A stretch of 32,831 nt of DNA from NCBI GenBank assembly GCA_905209075.1, contig CAJLRL010000026.1, positions 1 through 32,831 on the forward strand, in the 5' to 3' direction. The notes below the pieces were generated by a model, which was not told the origin of the DNA, searched no databases, and was given only the letters and a program-made list of their open reading frames with translations. Both the position numbers and the translations under genes were made by a program. Source of the stretch: an uncultured Lachnospiraceae bacterium. GTDB taxonomy: Bacteria; Bacillota; Clostridia; Lachnospirales; Lachnospiraceae. Numbering within the stretch: position 1 is the stretch's first letter; each line of letters begins with the position of its first letter. Below, piece after piece: positions 24,103 through 30,576 of the stretch.

Positions 24103-24753
24103 ATGGAAACAAAAGAACTTGCCTTAGAGGTTATAAAACGTTTAAAAACCCAATATCCGGATTCTGACTGCACTCTTGATTATGATGAGGCGTGGAAACT
24201 CCTTGTCTCTGTGCGTCTTGCCGCACAGTGCACCGACGCCCGCGTCAACATTGTCGTCGTTGATCTGTTCGCTAAATTTCCCGGCATAAAAGAGCTTGCC
24301 GCTGCCCCAGTCGGACAGATTGAAGAAATCATCCGTCCATGCGGTCTAGGCAAAAGTAAAGCCCGTGATATAAGTGCATGTATGAAAATGCTCTGCGATG
24401 AATTTAACGGCTGCGTTCCAGATAACATGAAAGACCTGCTGCGCCTTCCCGGTGTCGGCAGAAAAAGTGCAAACCTTATCATGGGGGATGTATTCGGTCA
24501 GCCGGCTATCGTAACTGACACCCACTGCATACGCCTTTGTAACCGAATCGGACTTGTTGACCAGATCAAAGATCCCAAAAAAGTCGAAATGGCTTTGTGG
24601 AAAATAATACCTCCTGAGGAAAGCAACAGCTTCTGCCACCGGCTGGTAGACCATGGAAGAGCTGTCTGTACCGCAAGGACTGCACCTTATTGTGACAAAT
24701 GTGTCCTTAATGATATATGCGCTCACAACGTTGCTGTTCACACGCAAGCTTGA
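24103..24753 (+). CDS. nth: Endonuclease III (DNA glycosylase/AP lyase)
   Basis: A 216-residue base-excision repair enzyme acting on oxidised pyrimidines. The helix-hairpin-helix LPGVGRKSAN (115-124) carries the catalytic Lys121, and the catalytic Asp139 is in VTDTHCIRLCNR. The [4Fe-4S] cysteines are 189, 197, 200 and 206; the first gap is seven residues rather than the classical six. The last seven codons and the stop lie inside a MITE (24730-24875), so the extreme C-terminus is insertion-derived. All catalytic and cluster residues precede it, so the enzyme should still work. The ribosome binding site is AGGAG. Confidence 0.96.
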   Translation: METKELALEVIKRLKTQYPDSDCTLDYDEAWKLLVSVRLAAQCTDARVNIVVVDLFAKFPGIKELAAAPVGQIEEIIRPCGLGKSKARDISACMKMLCDEFNGCVPDNMKDLLRLPGVGRKSANLIMGDVFGQPAIVTDTHCIRLCNRIGLVDQIKDPKKVEMALWKIIPPEESNSFCHRLVDHGRAVCTARTAPYCDKCVLNDICAHNVAVHTQA

Positions 24754-24883
24754 CACTGCGCTGTCAAGCTATGCGCCATAGTGTTAATTATTGAGTGATT
24801 ACAGCCCTGCCTCGTAGAGGCATTTTAAATGGGCTGTAATCGTTGCTGGTCGCACTGTTAGGTGTGAACAGCAACCTCACAAC
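24722..24883. mobile_element. MITE with 8-bp target-site duplication, inserted in the nth 3' end
   Basis: A non-coding element at 24730-24875 (146 bp) bounded by perfect 14-bp terminal inverted repeats, GTTGCTGTTCACAC and its complement. Perfect 8-bp direct repeats CTCACAAC abut it on both sides (24722-24729 and 24876-24883). Inside are hairpins at 24748-24769 (8-bp stem), 24797-24841 (11-bp stem with an inner TGCCTC/GAGGCA hairpin) and 24842-24875. The nth stop codon is in the first hairpin. No transposase is encoded. The layout is that of a miniature inverted-repeat transposable element mobilised in trans. Confidence 0.88.
24842..24875. repeat. 34-nt palindromic repeat, copy 2 (right end of the MITE)
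   Basis: A hairpin of GTTGCTGGTCGCAC and GTGTGAACAGCAAC around a six-base loop. It is related to the stand-alone hairpin at 22361-22394 in inverted orientation, with 30 of 34 bases identical. It includes the right terminal inverted repeat of the MITE. Confidence 0.8.
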
Positions 24884-24917
24884 ATATAGTTTATACAATT
24901 TTTTTACACTTTATATA

Positions 24918-24946
24918 TTGAAAAGCATAAGCCACCATGATATACT
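24918..24946 (+). promoter_or_regulatory. Promoter of the glycerol-3-phosphate dehydrogenase-type operon
   Basis: TTGAAA (24918-24923), a 17-bp spacer, and TATACT (24941-24946). The start would be near 24953, only about 25 bases before the leader terminator. It lies outside the MITE, so the operon keeps its own promoter. Confidence 0.75.
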
Positions 24947-24977
24947 CTAATCAAGTTAATAATTGATACCGAGAGAC

Positions 24978-25031
24978 AAGAGCAAGGTAAAATAGCGAAG
25001 TAATTTCGTTTTATTTTTCTTGCTCTTTTTT
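24978..25031 (+). terminator. Leader terminator of the glp-type operon
   Basis: AAGAGCAAG pairs with CTTGCTCTT around an inner AAAATA/TATTTT and CGAA/TTCG stem, followed by a T-run. It sits between the promoter and the first start codon at 25055, so it must be bypassed for expression. Such leader terminators are the targets of the glycerol-3-phosphate-responsive antiterminator GlpP in Bacillus. GlpP is not in this window, so that link is inference. Confidence 0.85.
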
Positions 25032-25054
25032 ATTACCCAAAAGGAGACAAAAAT

Positions 25055-26503
25055 ATGTATGATGCAGCAATTATAGGAGCAGGCGTTGTTGGAAGCGCAA
25101 TCGCAAGAGAGCTTTCAAAATATAACATAAATGCCTGTGTTATCGAAAAAGATGAGGATGTATGCAGCGGCACATCAAAAGCAAACAGCGCCATTGTCCA
25201 TGCCGGCTATGATGCCACCCCGGGCACTTTAAAAGCGCAGTTAAATGTAGAAGGAAATTCAATGATGGACAAGCTTGCAGAAGAACTTGATTTTCCGTTT
25301 AAGCGTAACGGCTCCCTCGTAATATGCACCGAACCTTCTAATCTTGAAGGACTGGAAAAATTATATGATAAAGGCCAAAAAAACAATGTTCCCGGTCTAA
25401 AGATCATAGACCGTAAAGAACTTATAAATATGGAGCCAAATGTATCAGATGATGCATGTTTTGCATTATATGCGCCTACCGGCGGAATTGTATGTCCATT
25501 CAACCTTACAATAGCGCTTGCTGAAAACGCATATACAAATGGGATCAAATTCTTACTGGACACAAAAGTAGACAACATAACACCAGCGTCTGAAGGATAC
25601 GATATTTTAGTGACAAGAAAAAGACGCTTTAAAGAAGTAGTACATGCAAGGGCAGTCATAAATGCTGCCGGTGTTTATGCAGATGAGATAAATAATATGG
25701 TAAGTGCCCATAAGCTGCATATAACAGCAAGAAAAGGTGAATATATGCTTCTCGACAAAACAGCCGGTGATCATGTAAAACATACAATATTCCAGCTTCC
25801 GGGCAAAATGGGTAAAGGAATACTTGTAACTCCTACAGTCCATGGAAATCTGCTTGTAGGTCCTACCGCTGTAGATGTGGACGATAAAGAAGCAATAAAC
25901 ACCACCGCCGACGGACTTGAAACAGTTGCCGCAAAATCATCCCTGGCAGTTAAAAATGTTCCGCTCCGTCAGGTTATAACCTCTTTTGCCGGTCTTAGGG
26001 CACACGAAGCAGGTGATGATTTTGTCATAGGGGAAGCCAGTGATGCTGATCTATTTTTCAACGCTGCCGGTATCGAATCTCCCGGACTTTCATCCGCACC
26101 TGCTATCGGTGTAATGGTTGCAAAAATGGTCGCTGACAGATTAGGTCTTACTGAAAACAAAAGCTTTGATCCTATACGAAAAGGCATATTAAACCCTTCA
26201 AGTCTGAGTATCGAAGATCGAAATGCACTTATCAAAAAGAATCCTGCATATGGCAATATTATCTGCCGGTGCGAAATGATAACAGAAGGCGAGATAATAG
26301 ATTCTATCAGACGTCCGCTCGGCGCACGTTCCCTTGACGGCATAAAGCGCAGGACCCGGGCTGGAATGGGTCGATGCCAGGCCGGTTTTTGTTCCCCACG
26401 TACAATGGAAATATTAGAACGTGAGGTTCCTATGAGCATGTATGATATCACAAAATCCGGCGGCGATTCTACTTTTATCGTCGGACGTAATAAGGAACTT
26501 TAA
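25055..26503 (+). CDS. FAD-dependent glycerol-3-phosphate dehydrogenase-type oxidoreductase (GlpA-like, short form)
   Basis: A 482-residue flavoprotein. The N-terminal Rossmann motif IIGAGVVGSAIARELS (about 6-21) is followed by the GTSKANSAIVHAGYD segment typical of the DAO/GlpA family. A C-terminal BFD-like [2Fe-2S] domain has Cys404, Cys406, Cys441 and Cys446 (CRCE...CQAGFC). It is shorter than E. coli GlpA but has the same domain order. Genes for a second flavoprotein and a DUF1667 protein follow at 13 and 4 bases. This trio is common in Clostridia and usually annotated as anaerobic glycerol-3-phosphate dehydrogenase. The natural electron acceptor is not clear. The ribosome binding site is AAAGGAG. 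Confidence 0.92.
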   Translation: MYDAAIIGAGVVGSAIARELSKYNINACVIEKDEDVCSGTSKANSAIVHAGYDATPGTLKAQLNVEGNSMMDKLAEELDFPFKRNGSLVICTEPSNLEGLEKLYDKGQKNNVPGLKIIDRKELINMEPNVSDDACFALYAPTGGIVCPFNLTIALAENAYTNGIKFLLDTKVDNITPASEGYDILVTRKRRFKEVVHARAVINAAGVYADEINNMVSAHKLHITARKGEYMLLDKTAGDHVKHTIFQLPGKMGKGILVTPTVHGNLLVGPTAVDVDDKEAINTTADGLETVAAKSSLAVKNVPLRQVITSFAGLRAHEAGDDFVIGEASDADLFFNAAGIESPGLSSAPAIGVMVAKMVADRLGLTENKSFDPIRKGILNPSSLSIEDRNALIKKNPAYGNIICRCEMITEGEIIDSIRRPLGARSLDGIKRRTRAGMGRCQAGFCSPRTMEILEREVPMSMYDITKSGGDSTFIVGRNKEL

Positions 26504-26516
26504 GAGGAGGTAAAGC

Positions 26517-27779
26517 ATGAAAAATTATGATCTTGTAATTGTAGGAGGCGGTCCTGCCGGACTTGCCGCAGCAATATCTGCAAAAGACAATGGTATAGAC
26601 AGTATTCTGATCATAGAACGTGATAAAGAACTCGGAGGCATATTAAATCAGTGTATACACAATGGTTTTGGTCTTCACACATTTAAGGAAGAGCTGACAG
26701 GTCCTGAATACGCAGCCCGTTTTATTGACCAGGTGCTTGAGCGCAAAATCGAGTATAAGCTCCAGACTATGGTTATGGATATATCAGATACTAAAAAAAT
26801 AACTGCGTTAAATCACGAAGATGGTATGTTTGAAATAAAAGCAAAGGCTGTCATCCTCGCCATGGGCTGTCGGGAAAGAAGCCGCGGGGCTTTAAACATC
26901 CCCGGCTACCGCCCTGCCGGCATATATTCTGCCGGAACCGCACAACGCCTTGTAAACATTGAGGGTTATATGCCCGGAAAAGAAGTTGTTATATTAGGAT
27001 CCGGTGATATAGGGCTTATAATGGCACGCCGCATGACATTAGAAGGTGCAAAAGTAAAAGTCGTTGCTGAGCTTATGCCTTATTCAGGCGGACTTAAGCG
27101 CAATATCGTACAGTGCCTTAATGATTTTAACATCCCATTAAAGCTAAGTCACACAGTAGTTGATATAGAAGGAAAAGAACGCATAAAGGCTGTCACAATA
27201 GCCAAGGTCGGTCCTGACAGGAAACCAATTCCCGGTACAGAAGAAAGATACGAATGTGACACGCTACTGCTTTCATGCGGCCTGCTGCCTGAAAATGAAC
27301 TGAGCCGTTCTGCCGGTGTACAACTTTCACCGGTCACATCCGGTCCTATTGTAAATGACAGTCTTGAGACAAGCATTGATGGCATATTTGCCTGTGGAAA
27401 TGTTTTACATGTACACGATCTTGTGGACTATGTATCACAGGAAGCTGCCGCCGCCGGCAAAAACGCAGCAAAATATATTAAATCCGGCAAAAATCCTGAT
27501 GTAAAAGCTGTCGAGATCATCCCTGAGGGGGGAATACGCTACACGGTTCCAAAATACGTGCGTCCTTCAGAAATAGATGATAAGCTTACCGTCCGTTTCC
27601 GTGTCGGAGCAGTATATAAAAACTGCTGTATTGCAACATATTTCAATGATACCCTTATAAGCAGGCGAAAACGCCCTGTAATGGCACCAGGTGAAATGGA
27701 ACAGGCTGTACTTGACAAAACTGAACTTGACAAAATAACAGATCTTCAGAAAATCACGATCAGAATAGAGGAGGCTTAG
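26517..27779 (+). CDS. NAD(P)/FAD-dependent oxidoreductase, second subunit of the glp-type operon
   Basis: A 420-residue pyridine-nucleotide-disulfide-type flavoprotein. The FAD motif VIVGGGPAGLAAAISA is at 8-23, followed by an ERDKELGGILNQCIHNGFG block. A second Rossmann motif, VVILGSGDIGLIMARRM, near residue 158 is for NAD(P)H. SIDGIFACGNVLHVHDLVDYVSQEA closes the FAD site near 290. It has no redox CxxC of the thioredoxin reductase type. Family and operon position suggest it passes electrons between the GlpA-like subunit and NAD(P). The start is preceded by AGAGGAGG, 13 bases after the previous stop. Confidence 0.92.
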   Translation: MKNYDLVIVGGGPAGLAAAISAKDNGIDSILIIERDKELGGILNQCIHNGFGLHTFKEELTGPEYAARFIDQVLERKIEYKLQTMVMDISDTKKITALNHEDGMFEIKAKAVILAMGCRERSRGALNIPGYRPAGIYSAGTAQRLVNIEGYMPGKEVVILGSGDIGLIMARRMTLEGAKVKVVAELMPYSGGLKRNIVQCLNDFNIPLKLSHTVVDIEGKERIKAVTIAKVGPDRKPIPGTEERYECDTLLLSCGLLPENELSRSAGVQLSPVTSGPIVNDSLETSIDGIFACGNVLHVHDLVDYVSQEAAAAGKNAAKYIKSGKNPDVKAVEIIPEGGIRYTVPKYVRPSEIDDKLTVRFRVGAVYKNCCIATYFNDTLISRRKRPVMAPGEMEQAVLDKTELDKITDLQKITIRIEEA

Positions 27780-27783
27780 CGCT

Positions 27784-28149
27784 ATGGAAAAACACGAACT
27801 TACCTGTATAGGCTGCCCTTTAGGCTGCAGTGTAAAAGTCACATTAGAAAACAATATCATTATTTCTGTAGAAGGAAATACATGTAAGAGAGGCGAAATA
27901 TATGCCAAAAAAGAAATTACCGCACCGACACGTATAGTAACCTCGACTGTCCGTGTAACAGGCTCAGACATTTCGATAGTTTCCTGCAAAACAGCAAGTG
28001 ATATTCCAAAAGAAAAAATATTTGATGTCATAGATGCTCTTAAAGACATTTCTGTGACTGCCCCTGTCCACATCGGCGATGTACTGGTCAAAGATGTATC
28101 CGGCACAGGTGTGGATATTATCGCAACCAAGAATGCCAAGACCATTTAA
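27784..28149 (+). CDS. DUF1667 domain protein, third subunit of the glp-type operon
   Basis: A 121-residue DUF1667 protein with four N-terminal Cys (8, 11, 15 and 34) in CIGCPLGC and GNTCKRGEIYA, a pattern suited to a small iron-sulfur or zinc site. It also shows APTRIVTSTVRV (about 47-58). The family resembles the N-terminal cluster region of molybdopterin oxidoreductases and occurs almost always next to the two flavoproteins seen here. It begins four bases after the previous stop with its ribosome binding site (GAGGAGG) inside the previous gene, implying a fixed three-subunit complex. Confidence 0.92.
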   Translation: MEKHELTCIGCPLGCSVKVTLENNIIISVEGNTCKRGEIYAKKEITAPTRIVTSTVRVTGSDISIVSCKTASDIPKEKIFDVIDALKDISVTAPVHIGDVLVKDVSGTGVDIIATKNAKTI

Positions 28150-28181
28150 ATGTAGATCAAATTTATGTCCGAATCTATATT

Positions 28182-28215
28182 ACGCCGGAGCTGTATATAA
28201 CTGCTGCTCCGGCGT
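28182..28215 (+). terminator. Hairpin after the glp-type operon
   Basis: A perfect 10-bp GC-rich stem, ACGCCGGAGC with GCTCCGGCGT, and a 14-base loop, 32 bases after the DUF1667 stop. The following bases, CTCATTGCTT, are only weakly T-rich. It is probably a terminator or an mRNA 3'-end stabiliser. Confidence 0.6.
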
Positions 28216-28298
28216 CTCATTGCTTAAACAATCTTTTTCTCTTCATATCTATAAATCAATAACCCCATATTCTGTAATATTATAAAAAATATAAGCAT

Positions 28299-28369
28299 TA
28301 ACTAAAATGAGAAAGGACTGTGATGTTGCCCTTGGCAACAACCCAGCCCTTTCTCGAGGAGTTTAGTTA
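28299..28369 (+). promoter_or_regulatory. Long three-part hairpin containing the ribosome binding site of a mini-ORF
   Basis: Outer stem TAACTAAA (28299-28306) with TTTAGTTA (28362-28369). Middle stem GAGAAAGG (28309-28316) with CCTTTCTC (28348-28355), then CTG with CAG. Inner stem TGTTGCC (28324-28330) with GGCAACA (28334-28340). The ribosome binding site GAGGAG (28356-28361) is left in an internal loop, and the A of the ATG (28369) pairs in the outer stem. I know no named riboswitch with this layout. The region 28216-28298 is AT-rich and shows no clear promoter. Confidence 0.72.
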
Positions 28370-28491
28370 TGAAAATGTTTATTAATAAAAAGGGAATAAT
28401 GAAAAAGGAATTGCTTCCTTTTACATTGTCTATTGTATGTTTTAAATATGTCCATATTATGACATATTTAAAAAACGTTTATAAACTTTAA
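28369..28491 (+). CDS. Candidate 40-residue basic hydrophobic peptide
   Basis: A short ORF with ATG start and an excellent GAGGAG site seven bases upstream. The peptide begins MKMFINKKGIMKKELLPFTL and goes on through SIVCFKYVHIMTYL to NVYKL. A basic N-terminus, a hydrophobic middle (about 15-34) and a basic end are reminiscent of small membrane peptides or type I toxins. It has no recognisable family. Its second half overlaps a 13-bp perfect AT-rich stem (28440-28473). It might also be a leader peptide or a chance ORF on a structured RNA. Confidence 0.45.
   Translation: MKMFINKKGIMKKELLPFTLSIVCFKYVHIMTYLKNVYKL
28440..28473. repeat. AT-rich 13-bp inverted repeat
   Basis: TTTTAAATATGTC pairs perfectly with GACATATTTAAAA over an eight-base loop, inside the mini-ORF. 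A third half-site, GGACATATTTA, occurs about 60 bases downstream beside the murI stop. There is no T-run typical of a terminator on the minus side. It could be a protein-binding palindrome or RNA structure. Confidence 0.65.
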
Positions 28492-28541
28492 ACAGCATAT
28501 TTTATTTTTTTTTTAGAAACGTAATATTTAGGACATATTTA

Positions 28542-29318
28542 CTATAATTTTTCTGTAAAAAGTTGCTCACAAAGCTTAATTTTCTGTATATTCTGTTCTC
28601 CCTCAAGGCTGTTTTCAAATTTAACTGTTCCCTTGCTTTTTCCTGAAGAAAGCAGATTCTTTTCATTCAATCTGCGCTTCATCTCACGCGCTGTTCCTGC
28701 ACCTCCGTCAAACACAAGAACCTCATCACCTAATGTCTGTGAAATCATTTTCTTCACAAAAGGATAATGCGTACAGCCAAGCACAACAGCATCAACTTTA
28801 TTGTGATTATATTCAAATAGAAGCTCTTCAAGATATTTTCTTAAATCATCCCCATCCAGATCACCACGTTCCACGAAATTCATAAGTCCAGGACATGGAA
28901 GAGGAATTATCGTTCCCTTATCTTTATATTTATCCATCAGTCGATGAAATTTTTCTTCTCTTATCGTCATTGGTGTAGCCATGACAAGAACTCTTGGATT
29001 TTCCTTGCAAAGTACAGCCGGTTTTACAGCCGGTTCAATTCCAACAATCGGTATGTCCGGATATCTACTGCGGAGTATTTTTACTGCTGCACTTGTGGCT
29101 GTGTTGCATGCCACGACCAGTCCTTTCGCACCTTCGTCAAAAAGCAGGCGTCTTGCATGCTCACACGTAAGCTGCCTTACCTCTTCCAGTGTTTTTGTTC
29201 CATACGGAGCATTAGCCGAATCTCCATAATATATATAATCCTCACCTGGCATAATTTTTTCTAACTCTCTTAATACACTTATCCCTCCGACTCCGGAGTC
29301 AAAAACTGCTATTGGCAT
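28542..29318 (-). CDS. murI: Glutamate racemase
   Basis: A 258-residue cofactor-independent racemase that makes D-glutamate for the peptidoglycan stem peptide. The family motifs are all present: FDSGVGG (6-12) with the catalytic Asp, GDSANAPYG (32-40), VACNTAT with catalytic Cys71, and VLGCTHYPF with catalytic Cys182. Its length is close to that of typical Firmicute MurI. It is divergent from the zinc-ribbon gene at 29437. Together with murB and the PBP it forms the envelope content of the window. No clear terminator follows it. Confidence 0.96.
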   Translation of the reverse strand: MPIAVFDSGVGGISVLRELEKIMPGEDYIYYGDSANAPYGTKTLEEVRQLTCEHARRLLFDEGAKGLVVACNTATSAAVKILRSRYPDIPIVGIEPAVKPAVLCKENPRVLVMATPMTIREEKFHRLMDKYKDKGTIIPLPCPGLMNFVERGDLDGDDLRKYLEELLFEYNHNKVDAVVLGCTHYPFVKKMISQTLGDEVLVFDGGAGTAREMKRRLNEKNLLSSGKSKGTVKFENSLEGEQNIQKIKLCEQLFTEKL

Positions 29319-29436
29319 TTTCGTACTATACTTCCTTTCCAGTTTCTTTTATGTTATACTATACATGATACTTGAGTACCAATTCGAATTTTTAACTGTA
29401 AAACAGTTATATATAAATCGTGAAAGAAGGCATATT

Positions 29437-29850
29437 ATGCATAATTACAAAGCCCTATTCAACAATTATAAACAATGTGCCGTTTGCAAACGGCCTCTTC
29501 CAAATGATTACAAGGAGGATTTATGTCCACACTGCCTTGAATCGCAATTGTTCAATGAAGTAAAAGAATATATCCGTTCAAATGACGTTAATGAATACGA
29601 GGTAGCTGAGCATTTTTCAATTCCACTGCATCAGGTAAAGGCCTGGATACGCGACGGACGTATCGAATATAAGCAAACAGATACCAGCAAAATTGCAGGT
29701 CTGCACTGCCAGCGTTGTGGCGCACCCATCACATTTGGAACATTATGTCCTAAATGTCTTAAACTTATGAATGGCAATAAAGGATACTCAGGCGGATACA
29801 CCTCAGGAGCTGATGGCAAAAGAATGCATTATCTTGACAAAGAGGAGTAG
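29437..29850 (+). CDS. Zinc-ribbon and helix-turn-helix protein, YvyF-like
   Basis: A 137-residue protein. I chose the ATG at 29437, with AGAAGG six bases upstream, over an in-frame ATG at 29365. The first zinc knuckle has Cys14/Cys17 and Cys30/Cys33; the second has Cys91/Cys94 and Cys104/Cys107. Between them, about 50-78 (VNEYEVAEHFSIPLHQVKAWIRDGRI) is a MerR- or Sigma70-like DNA-binding helix-turn-helix. The first half resembles the flagellar-operon protein YvyF (TIGR03826), but no flagellar genes are nearby. A DNA-binding or regulatory role is inferred. Its stop codon lies inside the following terminator hairpin. Confidence 0.85.
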   Translation: MHNYKALFNNYKQCAVCKRPLPNDYKEDLCPHCLESQLFNEVKEYIRSNDVNEYEVAEHFSIPLHQVKAWIRDGRIEYKQTDTSKIAGLHCQRCGAPITFGTLCPKCLKLMNGNKGYSGGYTSGADGKRMHYLDKEE

Positions 29851-29868
29851 CAAGCTACTCCTCTTTTT
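29841..29868 (+). terminator. Intrinsic terminator of the zinc-ribbon gene
   Basis: AGAGGAGTAGC pairs with GCTACTCCTCT over a two-base loop, then a T-run. The TAG stop is within the 5' arm. The stem also faces the convergent DUF6106 gene, but with only a short T-run in that direction. Confidence 0.9.
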
Positions 29869-29876
29869 ATATACCC

Positions 29877-30368
29877 TTATCTTTTTACTTTTGATCTGTA
29901 TTTCTTGCAGACTTCATCGAGGAACCTGTCATCAAGTTCAGCTTTTATAATTTCTGCCTTTGTTGCATCCTTTACTACAATTTCATAATATGAAACATCT
30001 TTACGGCCTGAAGTATAATCATGAACTTTCACTGTATTGTCATTCTCGTAATTGTAAAGGCTTCCATCACCTGCAGGTGCTATTGTAACTATAGAGTCTA
30101 TACCATAATTGCCAAGGTTTTTACGTTTGCTTTTGTTTATGATCTTTGCAAACCTGAATTCCCCATCGAAATATGCACATTCATATTCCTTATTCTGCGA
30201 CCTGTTCATAAAATACCATATTGCTAAAAATATGACCGCTGCTAAAAATGTAAATAAATATCCCATGCATGCCAGTATTATACTTATGATTGCCAACGCC
30301 ATCATAAGATTTGCCACAAACAATACAGCTGGTGATTTTTTCCGATTAGTTAATACAAATACTTCCAC
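29877..30368 (-). CDS. DUF6106 family membrane protein
   Basis: A 163-residue protein if it starts at GTG 30368, which has AGGAG eight bases upstream. An ATG 19 codons earlier (30425) lacks a ribosome binding site. The N-terminus reads VEVFVLTNRKKSP. Two membrane segments follow (about 14-36 and 38-55: VLFVANLMMALAIISIILA and LFTFLAAVIFLAIWYFM). The rest is a soluble domain with ECAYFDGEFRFAKIINKSKRKNL and VSYYEIVVKDA. I recognise it as DUF6106, a family seen in Lachnospiraceae with no known function. It converges on the zinc-ribbon gene. Confidence 0.8.
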   Translation of the reverse strand: MEVFVLTNRKKSPAVLFVANLMMALAIISIILACMGYLFTFLAAVIFLAIWYFMNRSQNKEYECAYFDGEFRFAKIINKSKRKNLGNYGIDSIVTIAPAGDGSLYNYENDNTVKVHDYTSGRKDVSYYEIVVKDATKAEIIKAELDDRFLDEVCKKYRSKVKR

Positions 30369-30518
30369 TATCTTTTCTCCTATTCTTTTTGTAAATATAA
30401 AATATCTGCCATTTTCCGCCATCATGCTATCACTGTAAATAGCTGCTGCCGCTTAACAACAATAATATTATAATAACAGATTTTTTTGTCCGCGTATAGA
30501 TTTTTTATCAATATTGCA

Positions 30519-30548
30519 TTACAATTTTAACATAAGCTTTAATATAGT
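30519..30548 (+). promoter_or_regulatory. Promoter of the debranching enzyme gene
   Basis: TTACAA (30519-30524), an 18-bp spacer, and TATAGT (30543-30548). Transcription would start about 20 bases before the ATG, with TAGGAGG as ribosome binding site. Confidence 0.55.
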
Positions 30549-30576
30549 ACTTTTTAACACATAATAGGAGGATACA

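Noticed and set aside
24346..24756. 136-residue ORF antisense to nth
   Set aside because: It has no ribosome binding site, its codon use mirrors nth, and it crosses the MITE boundary. It is a shadow ORF.
28299..28369. Known riboswitch (c-di-GMP, SAM, preQ1, T-box) upstream of the mini-ORF
   Set aside because: The conserved cores of these classes are absent. The element is three nested stems without the expected junction motifs.
30369..30425. Longer DUF6106 start at the ATG at 30425
   Set aside because: Nothing like a ribosome binding site precedes it. The GTG at 30368 has AGGAG at proper spacing. The longer form cannot be fully excluded.
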